Origin: Candidatus Paceibacter sp.
GTDB lineage: Bacteria > Patescibacteriota > Patescibacteriia > Magasanikbacterales > UBA922
Length of the DNA stretch: 54,832 nt
NCBI GenBank assembly: GCA_020725175.1
Contig: DYFM01000010.1
Coordinates: 1-54,832 of the forward strand
Direction of reading: 5' to 3'
This document shows, in pieces, positions 8,592 to 18,416 of this stretch. The first letter of the stretch is position 1. Each line of letters begins with the position of its first letter. The notes under the pieces are model-generated. The model had not been told where the DNA came from, made no database searches, and worked only from the letters and a program-made list of their open reading frames with translations. A program made the position numbers and the translations under genes.

Positions 8592-8709
8592 AAATTGGTT
8601 AGATATTAGAAATTAGATGAATTAGAAATTACCCCGCCTCCATCTTTTCTCCCCAGAGAAACTGTGGTACAATACCCCCATTCTTACGCTTAATGAACGA
8701 CCACTTGTT

Positions 8710-11328
8710 ATGTCCCGACCAAGACAATCACGCCGTCAAGCTGCTAGTACCTTTGACCCTACCCTCTCTCACGGCATTCTCGCCATCATTCTCATTATCA
8801 GCGCCATCATCATTGGACTCAGTTTTTTTGAAAAAGCTGGAACTATTGGTATTATTCTCAATGAGTATGTGCTCAGTTTTCTATTTGGTTCAATTCGCTT
8901 TGTCACACCAATTATTCTCTTGGTTTCAGCGTGGTATCTTATTACAGATCGAGAATTTTCCTATCGACCGGTGCATCTGATAGGCGCTGGTCTTTTTTTC
9001 CTTTCTCTCTCAAGTCTTCTCCATATCAGTTTTCCACTGGAATCCATGTGGACAGAATCACTTGAAGGAAATGGAGGCGGCGTATTTGGTATGCTCGCTT
9101 GGCCGGTAAAAACATATCTTGGAAGCATTGCCGGCGTCATTGTCCTTATGGGTACTGCCATGGTCTCTGTCATGCTCATGTTCCACACCACACTCGATGC
9201 TTTTATTCATCTTCAGCGCAGCTTTCTAGAACTTCTCGCTACTATTCCACACCGCATCTGGACCGGCATGAAAAGTGCCTTTGTAAAAGAACCGACCCAA
9301 AAACAATTTTCCTATCCGGAAGATGAATACGACGACGAAGAGGAAGAAGAGACCGCAGAAACACCGGCTCGACATTTCTTTAGTAAAAAACTGGGCGAGA
9401 AAATCAAAAAACAACAAAAAGAGCGAGAAGAAGAGATGGAAGACGAAGATGAATCAGAAGAAGACATTGAAGAAGAGGTGGAAGCACCGGTGCGTCGCGC
9501 TCCGGCTCGCGCGGAAAAAACCGAATCAGCTGAAGAAGAAAAATCCGGTGCACTAGAAACTCCGGCATGGCTTCAACATGTATTGATTAAACCAATCCCT
9601 TCTGTAGCACTTCTCAATAATAAAAAAGGGAAACCATCTAGTGGGGACATCAAAACCAATGCCGAGATTATTCAAAATACGTTCAAAGAGTTTAATATTG
9701 ACGTCGCCATGGAAGATGTGCGAGTAGGCCCAACCGTAACCCAATATTCACTCAAGCCGGCAAGTGGAGTAAAATTGTCACGTATTACCAGCCTCTCAAA
9801 CGATCTGGCTCTCGCACTTGCGGCTCACCCCATTCGGATTGAAGCGCCAATTCCCGGAAAATCACTGGTCGGTATTGAAGTACCAAATGAAAAAACCGCC
9901 ATGGTTTCCTTTCGAGAATTGTTGGAAAGTCAAGAATTCATTGCTCGCCCGCACAACATGATGATCGCGCTCGGAAAAGACGTGGCCGGAAAAACTTGGT
10001 TTGCGGATTTACCTCGCATGCCACACCTTTTGATTGCCGGAGCTACCGGATCCGGAAAAACTGTCTGTGTCAATACGCTGATCATGTCGCTCTTATACCA
10101 AAACACTGCTGAAACACTCCGCATGATTATGGTTGATCCAAAACGAGTAGAGTTAACCTTATATAATGGCATTCCACATCTCCTGACGCCGGTTATTACC
10201 AACACTCAACAAACAGTAAACGCTCTCAAATGGGCAATCGGTGAAATGGAACGTCGCTTTGAACTTCTTTCCCAAGCCGGCAATCGCGATATTACCAGTT
10301 TCAACAAACACGCCAATCCAAAACTCCCGCACATTGTCTTTATCATTGATGAATTGGCTGATCTCATGGCTACCGCTCCGGGAGACGTGGAAGCCGGCAT
10401 TATTCGTCTCGCTCAAATGGCACGCGCAGTGGGCATCCACTTGATCTTGGCAACACAACGCCCGAGTGTTGATGTTATTACCGGTCTCATGAAAGCCAAC
10501 ATTCCGGGTCGTATTGCCTTTTCAGTAGCATCACTCACCGACTCTCGAACGATTCTTGATACCGGCGGCGCGGAAAAACTACTGGGGCGAGGTGATATGT
10601 TGCTGTCTACTGCAGAATTATCCAAACCGGTGCGTATTCAAGGCGCGTACATTTCCGAAGAAGAAATGAAGCGTGTCGTGCAAGAATTGACCGGCGGAGA
10701 GAAACCGGTCTACGATGATTCTATTGTAGCAAAACCTTCGGCCGGCGGTACCATGAATATGTTTGGTGGACCCACAGACGATCAAGATCCATTGTTTGAA
10801 GATGCAAAAAATCTCATTGTTGAACAAGGTAAAGCGAGCGCGTCATTTTTACAACGTCGGTTCAAAGTTGGATATGCTCGAGCAGCACGCATTCTTGATG
10901 AACTCGAAGAAGCCGGTATCATTGGCCCGGCCGACGGCGCAAAGCCGCGAGAAATTCTGGTCACGGAACGAGAGATTGAAGAAACCATGGATATGGGCGG
11001 AGAACTCAATGTCTACAAACAACCTCGCAAAACTGAAGAGGCACCTGACGTATTTGAAGACGAGGAAGCATATGAGAGTGAAGAAGAAAACGAAGATGAA
11101 GAAGACATCAGTAAAAATTTGGAAGATACCACTGATAGTGAATTACCCAATAACGATACTCCAGAAATGGATGACGATTCTTATACCAAAGATGAAGATG
11201 AGACACTTGAACATGATGAACCGATAGATGAAGACAACGAAGAAGATGAAGACACCTATTCAAATAAAAGGTCAAACAAACCACCCCAAAAACCCGAAGA
11301 GACCATAAAAAACTCCTTTTGGCACTAA
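8710..11328 (+). CDS. ftsK: DNA translocase FtsK/SpoIIIE
   Basis: 872 aa; N-terminal TM helices, Walker A GATGSGKTVCVNTL, RLAQMARAVGIHLILATQRPSVDVITGLMKANIP, C-terminal gamma-like winged helix and an acidic tail. Confidence 0.97.
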   Translation: MSRPRQSRRQAASTFDPTLSHGILAIILIISAIIIGLSFFEKAGTIGIILNEYVLSFLFGSIRFVTPIILLVSAWYLITDREFSYRPVHLIGAGLFFLSLSSLLHISFPLESMWTESLEGNGGGVFGMLAWPVKTYLGSIAGVIVLMGTAMVSVMLMFHTTLDAFIHLQRSFLELLATIPHRIWTGMKSAFVKEPTQKQFSYPEDEYDDEEEEETAETPARHFFSKKLGEKIKKQQKEREEEMEDEDESEEDIEEEVEAPVRRAPARAEKTESAEEEKSGALETPAWLQHVLIKPIPSVALLNNKKGKPSSGDIKTNAEIIQNTFKEFNIDVAMEDVRVGPTVTQYSLKPASGVKLSRITSLSNDLALALAAHPIRIEAPIPGKSLVGIEVPNEKTAMVSFRELLESQEFIARPHNMMIALGKDVAGKTWFADLPRMPHLLIAGATGSGKTVCVNTLIMSLLYQNTAETLRMIMVDPKRVELTLYNGIPHLLTPVITNTQQTVNALKWAIGEMERRFELLSQAGNRDITSFNKHANPKLPHIVFIIDELADLMATAPGDVEAGIIRLAQMARAVGIHLILATQRPSVDVITGLMKANIPGRIAFSVASLTDSRTILDTGGAEKLLGRGDMLLSTAELSKPVRIQGAYISEEEMKRVVQELTGGEKPVYDDSIVAKPSAGGTMNMFGGPTDDQDPLFEDAKNLIVEQGKASASFLQRRFKVGYARAARILDELEEAGIIGPADGAKPREILVTEREIEETMDMGGELNVYKQPRKTEEAPDVFEDEEAYESEEENEDEEDISKNLEDTTDSELPNNDTPEMDDDSYTKDEDETLEHDEPIDEDNEEDEDTYSNKRSNKPPQKPEETIKNSFWH

Positions 11329-11392
11329 CAAAAAATTGTACAAAAGCAGTCACAACAATCTTGTTATAATTTTTCCTCTCAGGAGTATATGT

Positions 11393-11416
11393 GATGTAGT
11401 GATGTAGTGATGTAGT
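11393..11416. repeat. 8-nt tandem repeat (GATGTAGT)3
   Basis: Direct reading. Confidence 0.95.
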
Positions 11417-11476
11417 GACAAAATTGTCTTTTTCCTCAAAATTCGCTATACTATTCAGCAAGAAAACTTTTTTCCT

Positions 11477-12190
11477 ATGGACAAATTTACCATCAAAAAA
11501 ATCAGCGAAGGAAAACGTGTTTGTTTGCGACTCAAAGAAACCCGTGAGCAAGCCGGTGTGTCACTCAAAGACCTTGCCAAAAAAACCGCTATCAAAGAAT
11601 CATATCTCGAAGCCTTGGAAAACTGTCAATTTGAAAAACTTCCCGGAAGTGCCGTATACCACAAAGGATTTATTGTTCGGTACCTGAAAGGATTACGAAT
11701 AGACCCAACTCCATTTGTCCAACAATATTGTTTGGAAGAAGATACCGCCTCTCCCCCATGTCAACAACCATTGATAGTAAAAAGAAATTATTTTCACAAT
11801 CTCCCTCTTCTTATTCGCACCGCCAGCATTGCCACGATTATTATCGCACTTCTCGGCTATCTCGTATTACAAGTACGACAAATTCTTGAGCCACCGGCCC
11901 TCACACTCTACAACCCAACCAATGGGGAAATTACCCAAGAAAAACAACTTGATATTCACGGAAAAACAGACAAAGAAGTGATGGTCATGATCAATGGCAA
12001 AGAAATTTTCAACAACCAAGAAGGTATATTTACAGAAACGATTGATCTTAAGCCAGGAGTCAACACCATTACTGTTTCTGCCAAGCGTCGTCATGGGAAA
12101 GAAGCACAAGAAACTCGCTATGTCACGTTCCGCGAGCCGGCACCACAACTTTCCCTAAGTAACGACCCTGCCACAGCTCGAGCAAACTAA
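11477..12190 (+). CDS. RodZ-like HTH/TM/Ig-like domain protein
   Basis: 237 aa; LRLKETREQAGVSLKDLAKKTAIKESYLEALENCQFEKLPGSAVYHKGFIVRYLKGL, TM helix, Ig-like C-terminus. Confidence 0.85.
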   Translation: MDKFTIKKISEGKRVCLRLKETREQAGVSLKDLAKKTAIKESYLEALENCQFEKLPGSAVYHKGFIVRYLKGLRIDPTPFVQQYCLEEDTASPPCQQPLIVKRNYFHNLPLLIRTASIATIIIALLGYLVLQVRQILEPPALTLYNPTNGEITQEKQLDIHGKTDKEVMVMINGKEIFNNQEGIFTETIDLKPGVNTITVSAKRRHGKEAQETRYVTFREPAPQLSLSNDPATARAN

Positions 12191-12205
12191 CAAAATACAT
12201 ACCCC

Positions 12206-12236
12206 AAAACACTGCGTCGCAATCCGTAGTGTTTTT
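12206..12236 (+). terminator. Rho-independent terminator
   Basis: AAAACACT...AGTGTTTTTA. Confidence 0.75.
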
Positions 12237-12291
12237 ATTTCAAACTCTATACTGTTTTCACAGTAAGACATGATATGTCTGTTTCAGAAGT

Positions 12292-12305
12292 AGAACATTT
12301 GTTCT
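12292..12305. promoter_or_regulatory. LexA/DinR-type SOS box upstream of recA
   Basis: AGAAC-ATTT-GTTCT, matches GAACNNNNGTTC, 147 nt upstream of the recA start. Confidence 0.55.
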
Positions 12306-12451
12306 CTCTTATCCACATATCGACAAAAAATAACTACAAAAATAGCTTTATTGAAATAAAAAAAATGATCCGAAAATCCTTGACACCACGACAAAAAACC
12401 AGTATCCTAAGAGTACTACATAATTCAAACGCACTCATAACATCATAATCT

Positions 12452-13528
12452 ATGGCCAAAAAACAAACCGAGGAGCAACAAGGAAAACTTCGCGCGACCC
12501 AAACTGCTATTGACCAAATCAAACAAAAATTTGGTGACAATTCCATCATGAAATTTGGTGAGGCACGCACTTCAGATGTTGACGCTGTACCGACCGGCTC
12601 CATTTCTCTTGATATCGCGCTCGGTGTTGGTGGGATGCCTCGAGGACGCATCATTGAAGTATTTGGACCAGAAGCCAGTGGTAAAACGACGCTTGCTCAA
12701 CACATCATTGCCGAAGTCCAAAAACAGGGTGGTATTGCCGCCTTTATCGATGCTGAACACGCCCTTGATCCGGACTACGCTCGAAAAATTGGTGTTGATG
12801 TTGACAATTTGTTTATTTCTCAACCAGATACCGGGGAACAAGCACTTGAAATTCTTGAAACGTTGGTTCGTTCCAATGGAGTTGACGTAGTGGTAGTAGA
12901 CTCGGTAGCAGCGTTAGTGCCAAAGGCAGAAATCGAAGGTGAAATGGGAGACTCCCACATGGGGCTCCAAGCTCGACTCATGAGTCAAGCGCTCCGTAAG
13001 CTCACCGGTATAGTAAGTAAAACCCATACCGTCGTTATTTTCATCAACCAGATCCGACAAAAAATTGGTGTCTTCTTTGGAAATCCCGAAACCACTACCG
13101 GTGGAAACGCACTCAAATTTTATTGTTCTGTCCGCGTAGAAGTCCGCCGTTCTGCTCAGATTAAACAAGGAGAAAAAATTATCGGCAATCGCGTAAAAGT
13201 AAAAGTGGTCAAAAACAAAGTGGCGGCTCCATTTCGTACCACTGAATTTGATATCATGTACAATGAAGGTATCTCACTCGCTGGCGATCTTCTCGATACG
13301 GGAGTTGCACATAAAGTCATTGCCAAGTCCGGCAACAGTTACAGCTTTGGTGAAGAAAAATTGGGGGTAGGTCGCGAAAAAGTAAAAGAATATTTGAAGA
13401 GCGATCCAAAACTCATGAAAAAAATTGAAGAAAAAATTTGGGAAGTAGTAGAACGTGGAGAAGCACCGGAAGAAGAAAAAGCAAAACCAGGTGAGGCGAT
13501 GGCGATGGAGGAAGAAGTGGGGGTGTAG
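12452..13528 (+). CDS. recA: Recombinase RecA
   Basis: 358 aa; [62 protein letters not shown]. Confidence 0.99.
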   Translation: MAKKQTEEQQGKLRATQTAIDQIKQKFGDNSIMKFGEARTSDVDAVPTGSISLDIALGVGGMPRGRIIEVFGPEASGKTTLAQHIIAEVQKQGGIAAFIDAEHALDPDYARKIGVDVDNLFISQPDTGEQALEILETLVRSNGVDVVVVDSVAALVPKAEIEGEMGDSHMGLQARLMSQALRKLTGIVSKTHTVVIFINQIRQKIGVFFGNPETTTGGNALKFYCSVRVEVRRSAQIKQGEKIIGNRVKVKVVKNKVAAPFRTTEFDIMYNEGISLAGDLLDTGVAHKVIAKSGNSYSFGEEKLGVGREKVKEYLKSDPKLMKKIEEKIWEVVERGEAPEEEKAKPGEAMAMEEEVGV

Positions 13529-13550
13529 GAAAACAGAGACTATTAATAGC

Positions 13551-13582
13551 AAAACAGACGGTTTTCAACCGTCTGTTTTGTT
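13551..13582 (+). terminator. Rho-independent terminator after recA
   Basis: AAAACAGACGGTTTTCAACCGTCTGTTTTGTT. Confidence 0.9.
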
Positions 13583-13679
13583 ATCTATACACATACTATA
13601 GAGACACCTCATATTTTTATACAAGTACAATTTATTTGAGAGTAAAGTCGTACAATGAACCCTGTCATGAGTTTTTAAC

Positions 13680-14417
13680 TTAATGCAATCTATTTTTATA
13701 CATTTGTAACCCTCTTTCCGATAAACGTCTTTGGTGAATCTCATTGTACAAGCGAAATACATCTTTCTCAATTTTGATAGTATCAACCATAGTTGATAAA
13801 AGCTCTTTTATTTGTTCGGTTAATGTAGCTGCCACTACCATACCTGCTTGATGTTCCTTTACGCCTATTTCATCTTGATCAGAGTTTGGTGTATTTACAA
13901 GGTTTCTGAAGACACGACTATCAGCGGAGGGAAGTTTTGATAAAAATTCATGAAAGGAAACAGGCTGTGAAGCATCTGTTTCAAGACCAAAGGACAGGTG
14001 CTGTATTCTTCTTAGAGCTCCGAAAGTGAAGACCTCTTCAACACCAATTTGATTAAGTAATTCGACCATTTTCTGATCACTCTCTTTAAGGAACTGATTG
14101 TATTTTCTATAAAAAAAATTCTCTTTCTCCCTACGCGTTGTTTCATCTAGCTCATCTAATGATGATTCTTCAGCATAAGTTTTCAAGAATGTTTCAAGAG
14201 CCTCTTCATACGGATCTGGAAATGTCGGAATTGTATCTTTATCAATTTTTATTACAGGTTCGTTGAAACCATTTTCATCTTTCCTCTTCATGATATATGA
14301 ATGGAACAAAATACGAACCAACCTTTTACCTTCATCCGATAACTTCTCGAATGTATTATATGACAAACCATTCATACGAAAAAGTTTATATGTATGTATA
14401 GATATACATAATAACAT
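13680..14417 (-). CDS. Hypothetical protein
   Basis: 245 aa; probable start at MNGLSYNTFEKLSDEGKRLVRILF; N-terminus similar to the neighbouring 14589-14855 ORF. Confidence 0.65.
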   Translation of the reverse strand: MLLCISIHTYKLFRMNGLSYNTFEKLSDEGKRLVRILFHSYIMKRKDENGFNEPVIKIDKDTIPTFPDPYEEALETFLKTYAEESSLDELDETTRREKENFFYRKYNQFLKESDQKMVELLNQIGVEEVFTFGALRRIQHLSFGLETDASQPVSFHEFLSKLPSADSRVFRNLVNTPNSDQDEIGVKEHQAGMVVAATLTEQIKELLSTMVDTIKIEKDVFRLYNEIHQRRLSERGLQMYKNRLH

Positions 14418-14588
14418 AAAAAGGTTTAGTGCCTGGTCTCTGTACTTTCTGGTAATCGTTTTAGTAATTCAAATATGCCTCATTTACTATAGTTTCTGTT
14501 CGAATATTTGGATAAAACCAATTGACAGTTTTGATATATTCTTTAATTTTCTGAGTAATAATATCAAATGATAAATAATTTAGATTGG

Positions 14589-14855
14589 CTAACATATAAT
14601 TTCTAACTCCAGCCAAAAAACTTTTTCTGCATTTCGTTCTAACTCATCACACATCTGGTTATCTATTTCATGTTGATTCTCTTCAGTCCCATGCAAAAAT
14701 CTATCTTTTATCCCCACTTCAGTTGCGGTATCGCTTATGCGATTACTAAAAATTATTGTTTTATACAAACAAGAAGTTTCACTTGCCCATAAAAACAAAG
14801 TTCTCAAAATCTGTTTCTCATTTTCACTTAAACGTTGAAAAGCACTGTACTCCAT
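14589..14855 (-). CDS. Hypothetical protein, short paralogue of the neighbour
   Basis: 88 aa; MEYSAFQRLSENEKQILRTLF versus LSYNTFEKLSDEGKRLVRILF. Confidence 0.6.
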   Translation of the reverse strand: MEYSAFQRLSENEKQILRTLFLWASETSCLYKTIIFSNRISDTATEVGIKDRFLHGTEENQHEIDNQMCDELERNAEKVFWLELEIIC

Positions 14856-14870
14856 ATAAGTAGCAAAATG

Positions 14871-16817
14871 TTAGTACACCCTCTCAATCCCAACCCCCGT
14901 ATAATAATACTTCAAAATCTCCTCCCACGTCGCCTTGCCCTCAACCGCTCGAATAATCGCATCACGATTACTCATTCCCACGCCATGACCCCAGAGTTTC
15001 TTTCCATCTCGTTTATCATAGGTAGCTTCCACTGACACCAGCCACGGCTTGTCTTTTCCACCCCACACCTCGCTCCATGACCGAGTTCTCCCATCGGTAT
15101 TGGAGAAATATGGCGTAATTACAATTTCCGACGGAGTAGATGGATTGTTATCCGTATCATAGGTAATCATCATACCACGAGTATCATTGGCGGCTTTACG
15201 AATATTCGGCATGGCAATCTCAGCGTTGTATCCCAAAAACAACTGATCGGCGGTACTAGGTACCACATCAAACGATCCGTACTTACACGCGCAACTCTTC
15301 AGATAATACGCATAGGTCCGCGCGGCAATAAGAAGTGCTTTTTGATACTCCGGATGGGTATCATTACCTGTTTCGGCGATCCCTGCAACATAATCTTCAA
15401 ACAACGTTTCATTGATCACCCAAAACTGTTTATCTTTTTTACCAAATTGAAGGATAACATTGCCGCGGTATTTGTTGTAGTTGGTGTTTTTCTTCCAAGA
15501 AACAGTTCGAGAAAAATTTTTCAGCTCAAACACTGCGCTAGGATTGGAAGAAGGAACAAGCCGAACAATACCTTGCAACGTGAATTTCTTTTCAGCATAC
15601 GACACAACAATAACGCCGTTGGTATGTGATATTGTTGCCGTTATATTTTTTGGAATACGGCCAACTTCTGTTTCATCATCAAAAATAATATAGTCATCTT
15701 CCGGAGTCCAAAATTCAACTGTTTTCGGTGCTTCCCACAAGCCGATTTTAATCGTTGGCTCCGTAGAAAGTCGTAGCTCAGTTTCATTTGGCTGAAAAAC
15801 TACTGGTTTTTTCTTAGATATTGATTCTAAATTCTGAGAAACAGTAATTGGGATTTCCACCATAGCTCCGGCGACTGAGATACCGTCAGCTTCTAGCTGT
15901 AACTTCAATACATAGTGACCCTCTTCAGTCGGCATGGTGAGAAAAAACGTGTTTTCCGCTAAAAACTTTGGCGCGATATTCTTTATCACTTTTTTTGTTG
16001 ATTGAGAATCAGTCCAATCGCCATCTGAAAAGGAGATGGTTTCATTTCCAACAGTGGTAGCTCGTAGAAAAAACGAAGACCATGCTGCCGTGCCAATATT
16101 TCTAAAATGCGCGCGAACCTTTACTTTTTCACCCGGCCTCGCGACGATTTCTTTTTTTGAAACTATCGCTCGTTCTCCGAGATAGGTACCGGTTTTTTTC
16201 AAGGCATTCTCCGAAGCGGTCGGTGTAATAGCAGCCGAAGGAGCATTACCAGAAGATGTTGCGGGCACCACCTTTATATCCAGATAAAAATATCCTCCGT
16301 GAATCCAAGTATGGTTGTACGCAGCCAAATAAAACTGCTCTTTATACACTCCAGGCTTTCCGGCCCTCAATTCGACCGGTAATTCAGCTGTTTCACCTGG
16401 TTGCACTGCTTTTACAATCGATGCAGTTTGGTCTTTCCCTTTCCAGCTAGCTCCTCGAAATTCTGACGTCCGATACTTTGGTTCTATGGTAAACGCGGAA
16501 ACATACCGTGTACCACCTGCATTCCACGTTGTTGATCCGGTGTTTTTAAACTTGAGCACCACTGTTTTTGTTTCCCCCTCAGTAAGCACAATCGGATCCG
16601 GAAGAGACTGCCCGACATAACGCGCACTATACGCTTCATCCCGAATAGTCATGACCGGAACATTCGCTGCCTGAACTGAGTTGAAACTACCAACTGATAA
16701 AAAAATACCGACGGTTACGAAAGTAAAACCGAGAAATATACGAAACAAAAAGGAATTTTTTGATATCATAGAAAGAATCTTATTATGCGAGCAGTATACC
16801 ATTTTTTTATCTTTCAC
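14871..16817 (-). CDS. SpoIID/LytB domain cell-wall protein with Ig-like NBR1-type domains
   Basis: 648 aa; signal peptide, NTGSTTWNAGGTRYVS / NIGTAAWSSFF modules, C-terminal ALLIAARTYAYYL...GHGVGMSNRDAIIRA. Confidence 0.85.
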   Translation of the reverse strand: MKDKKMVYCSHNKILSMISKNSFLFRIFLGFTFVTVGIFLSVGSFNSVQAANVPVMTIRDEAYSARYVGQSLPDPIVLTEGETKTVVLKFKNTGSTTWNAGGTRYVSAFTIEPKYRTSEFRGASWKGKDQTASIVKAVQPGETAELPVELRAGKPGVYKEQFYLAAYNHTWIHGGYFYLDIKVVPATSSGNAPSAAITPTASENALKKTGTYLGERAIVSKKEIVARPGEKVKVRAHFRNIGTAAWSSFFLRATTVGNETISFSDGDWTDSQSTKKVIKNIAPKFLAENTFFLTMPTEEGHYVLKLQLEADGISVAGAMVEIPITVSQNLESISKKKPVVFQPNETELRLSTEPTIKIGLWEAPKTVEFWTPEDDYIIFDDETEVGRIPKNITATISHTNGVIVVSYAEKKFTLQGIVRLVPSSNPSAVFELKNFSRTVSWKKNTNYNKYRGNVILQFGKKDKQFWVINETLFEDYVAGIAETGNDTHPEYQKALLIAARTYAYYLKSCACKYGSFDVVPSTADQLFLGYNAEIAMPNIRKAANDTRGMMITYDTDNNPSTPSEIVITPYFSNTDGRTRSWSEVWGGKDKPWLVSVEATYDKRDGKKLWGHGVGMSNRDAIIRAVEGKATWEEILKYYYTGVGIERVY

Positions 16818-16949
16818 TCAATCACATCCTCCTACCAAAGTCATCTTTCTTTCATGAAAAGAAATATCTCATGACCGATTGATTTTTTCCTTCTGATATA
16901 TTATAATTCGCTTAAACAACGACAGAATTGTTGAAGTCACACACCTCAA

Positions 16950-18416
16950 TTGGTGAAAAGAATAGTAATCCACATGACCACTACACGCAATATTGCCCAC
17001 AACACAATAATACAGATTGGTGGTAAAGCTATTTCTACCCTGCTCGGGCTGGCAGCGGTTTTTTTGTTGACTCGATATTTAGGACCGGAAAAATTTGGCT
17101 GGTATAGCACTGTTATCATCTTTCTCCAGTTTATCGGTATACTGACCGACTTTGGATTAACTCCGGTGACATCACAAATGCTCAGCAAACCCGGAGTCGA
17201 TAAAGTAACACTACTTAAAAATCTGCTCGGTTTTCGTCTAGTAACGGCAGTGGTTGGCTTTGGTATTGCGCCGTTACTTGTGTTGTTGTTCCCCTATCCT
17301 GCTGAAGTAAAGCAGGCGGTCAGTTTTACCACTATCTCTTTTTTAGCCATTGCTCTCAACCAAGTGTTCATGGGGTTTTACCAAACGCAGCTCAAGATGT
17401 ACATCGAGGTCATTGGTGAAGTGCTCGGAAGAATTGTCTTGGTAGCAGGGTTATGGTTCCTCGGAATCTACGGTGCGTCCTTTTTACCCATGATGGGAAT
17501 GATTACCCTCGGCAGCGTAGTATATACCGCCTATGTTTGGTGGAAAGCGCGTAGCCTGAGCCCGATCGGATTTGCGTACAACAAAGAAATCTGGAAAGAA
17601 ATCAGTCTCACCATGTGGCCAATTGCCGTTGCGATTGTATTTAATACCATTTATTTAAAAGGCGACGCGTACCTACTTACTTGGTACCGCTCGCAAGAAG
17701 AAGTTGGTTTTTATAATCTCAGTTATCGAGTCATCGACATTGTAACGCAAGTTGCGATGATGACTATGGGAATACTCCTTCCACTGCTTTCTTACGCCTG
17801 GAACAGAAATCTCAAAGAAGAATTTAAAAAACGATATCAACAAGCCTTTGATACCATGATGCTGATCGGGCTTCCTTCATCAATCGCTATTGGCGTACTC
17901 GCCAAACACGCTATTTTAACCATCAGTGGTCAAGAATACTTACCAGCGGTAGCTCCGCTTCAAATATTATCATTGGCTATTTTTGGCTTATATCTCGGCG
18001 CGGTATTTGGTCACGCCGTTGTTGCGATTAATAAACAAAAGGTTGTACTGTGGGTGTATTTCTCCAATGCAGTTATCACACTTCTTGGGTACCTCTTAGT
18101 TATCCCAAAGTACGGAATGATTGGAGCGGCCTGGATGACAGTATTTTCCGAACTCTATGCCGGTGTTGGTCTGTATCTTGTCGTTCGTCAAACCACCAAG
18201 GAAAAATTACAAGTTCGATCATTTGCCAAGATGCTCTTTGCCGCGATTGTTATGGGGTGCATCTTGTTTCTCTTCCGTGATTTACATCTCATTCTCCTCC
18301 TCCCTCTTGGCGCAGCCGTCTACTTCTTTTTTGTGTACGGTCTTGGCGTGATATCAAAAGAAACATTGCAGGAAATTTTCTCTCTTCGTAACAAAGCATC
18401 TGACACCACTGTATGA
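16950..18416 (+). CDS. Flippase / polysaccharide biosynthesis protein (Wzx/MurJ-like)
   Basis: 488 aa polytopic membrane protein; NTIIQIGGKAISTLLGLAAVFLLTRYLGPEKFGWYS. Confidence 0.88.
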   Translation: MVKRIVIHMTTTRNIAHNTIIQIGGKAISTLLGLAAVFLLTRYLGPEKFGWYSTVIIFLQFIGILTDFGLTPVTSQMLSKPGVDKVTLLKNLLGFRLVTAVVGFGIAPLLVLLFPYPAEVKQAVSFTTISFLAIALNQVFMGFYQTQLKMYIEVIGEVLGRIVLVAGLWFLGIYGASFLPMMGMITLGSVVYTAYVWWKARSLSPIGFAYNKEIWKEISLTMWPIAVAIVFNTIYLKGDAYLLTWYRSQEEVGFYNLSYRVIDIVTQVAMMTMGILLPLLSYAWNRNLKEEFKKRYQQAFDTMMLIGLPSSIAIGVLAKHAILTISGQEYLPAVAPLQILSLAIFGLYLGAVFGHAVVAINKQKVVLWVYFSNAVITLLGYLLVIPKYGMIGAAWMTVFSELYAGVGLYLVVRQTTKEKLQVRSFAKMLFAAIVMGCILFLFRDLHLILLLPLGAAVYFFFVYGLGVISKETLQEIFSLRNKASDTTV

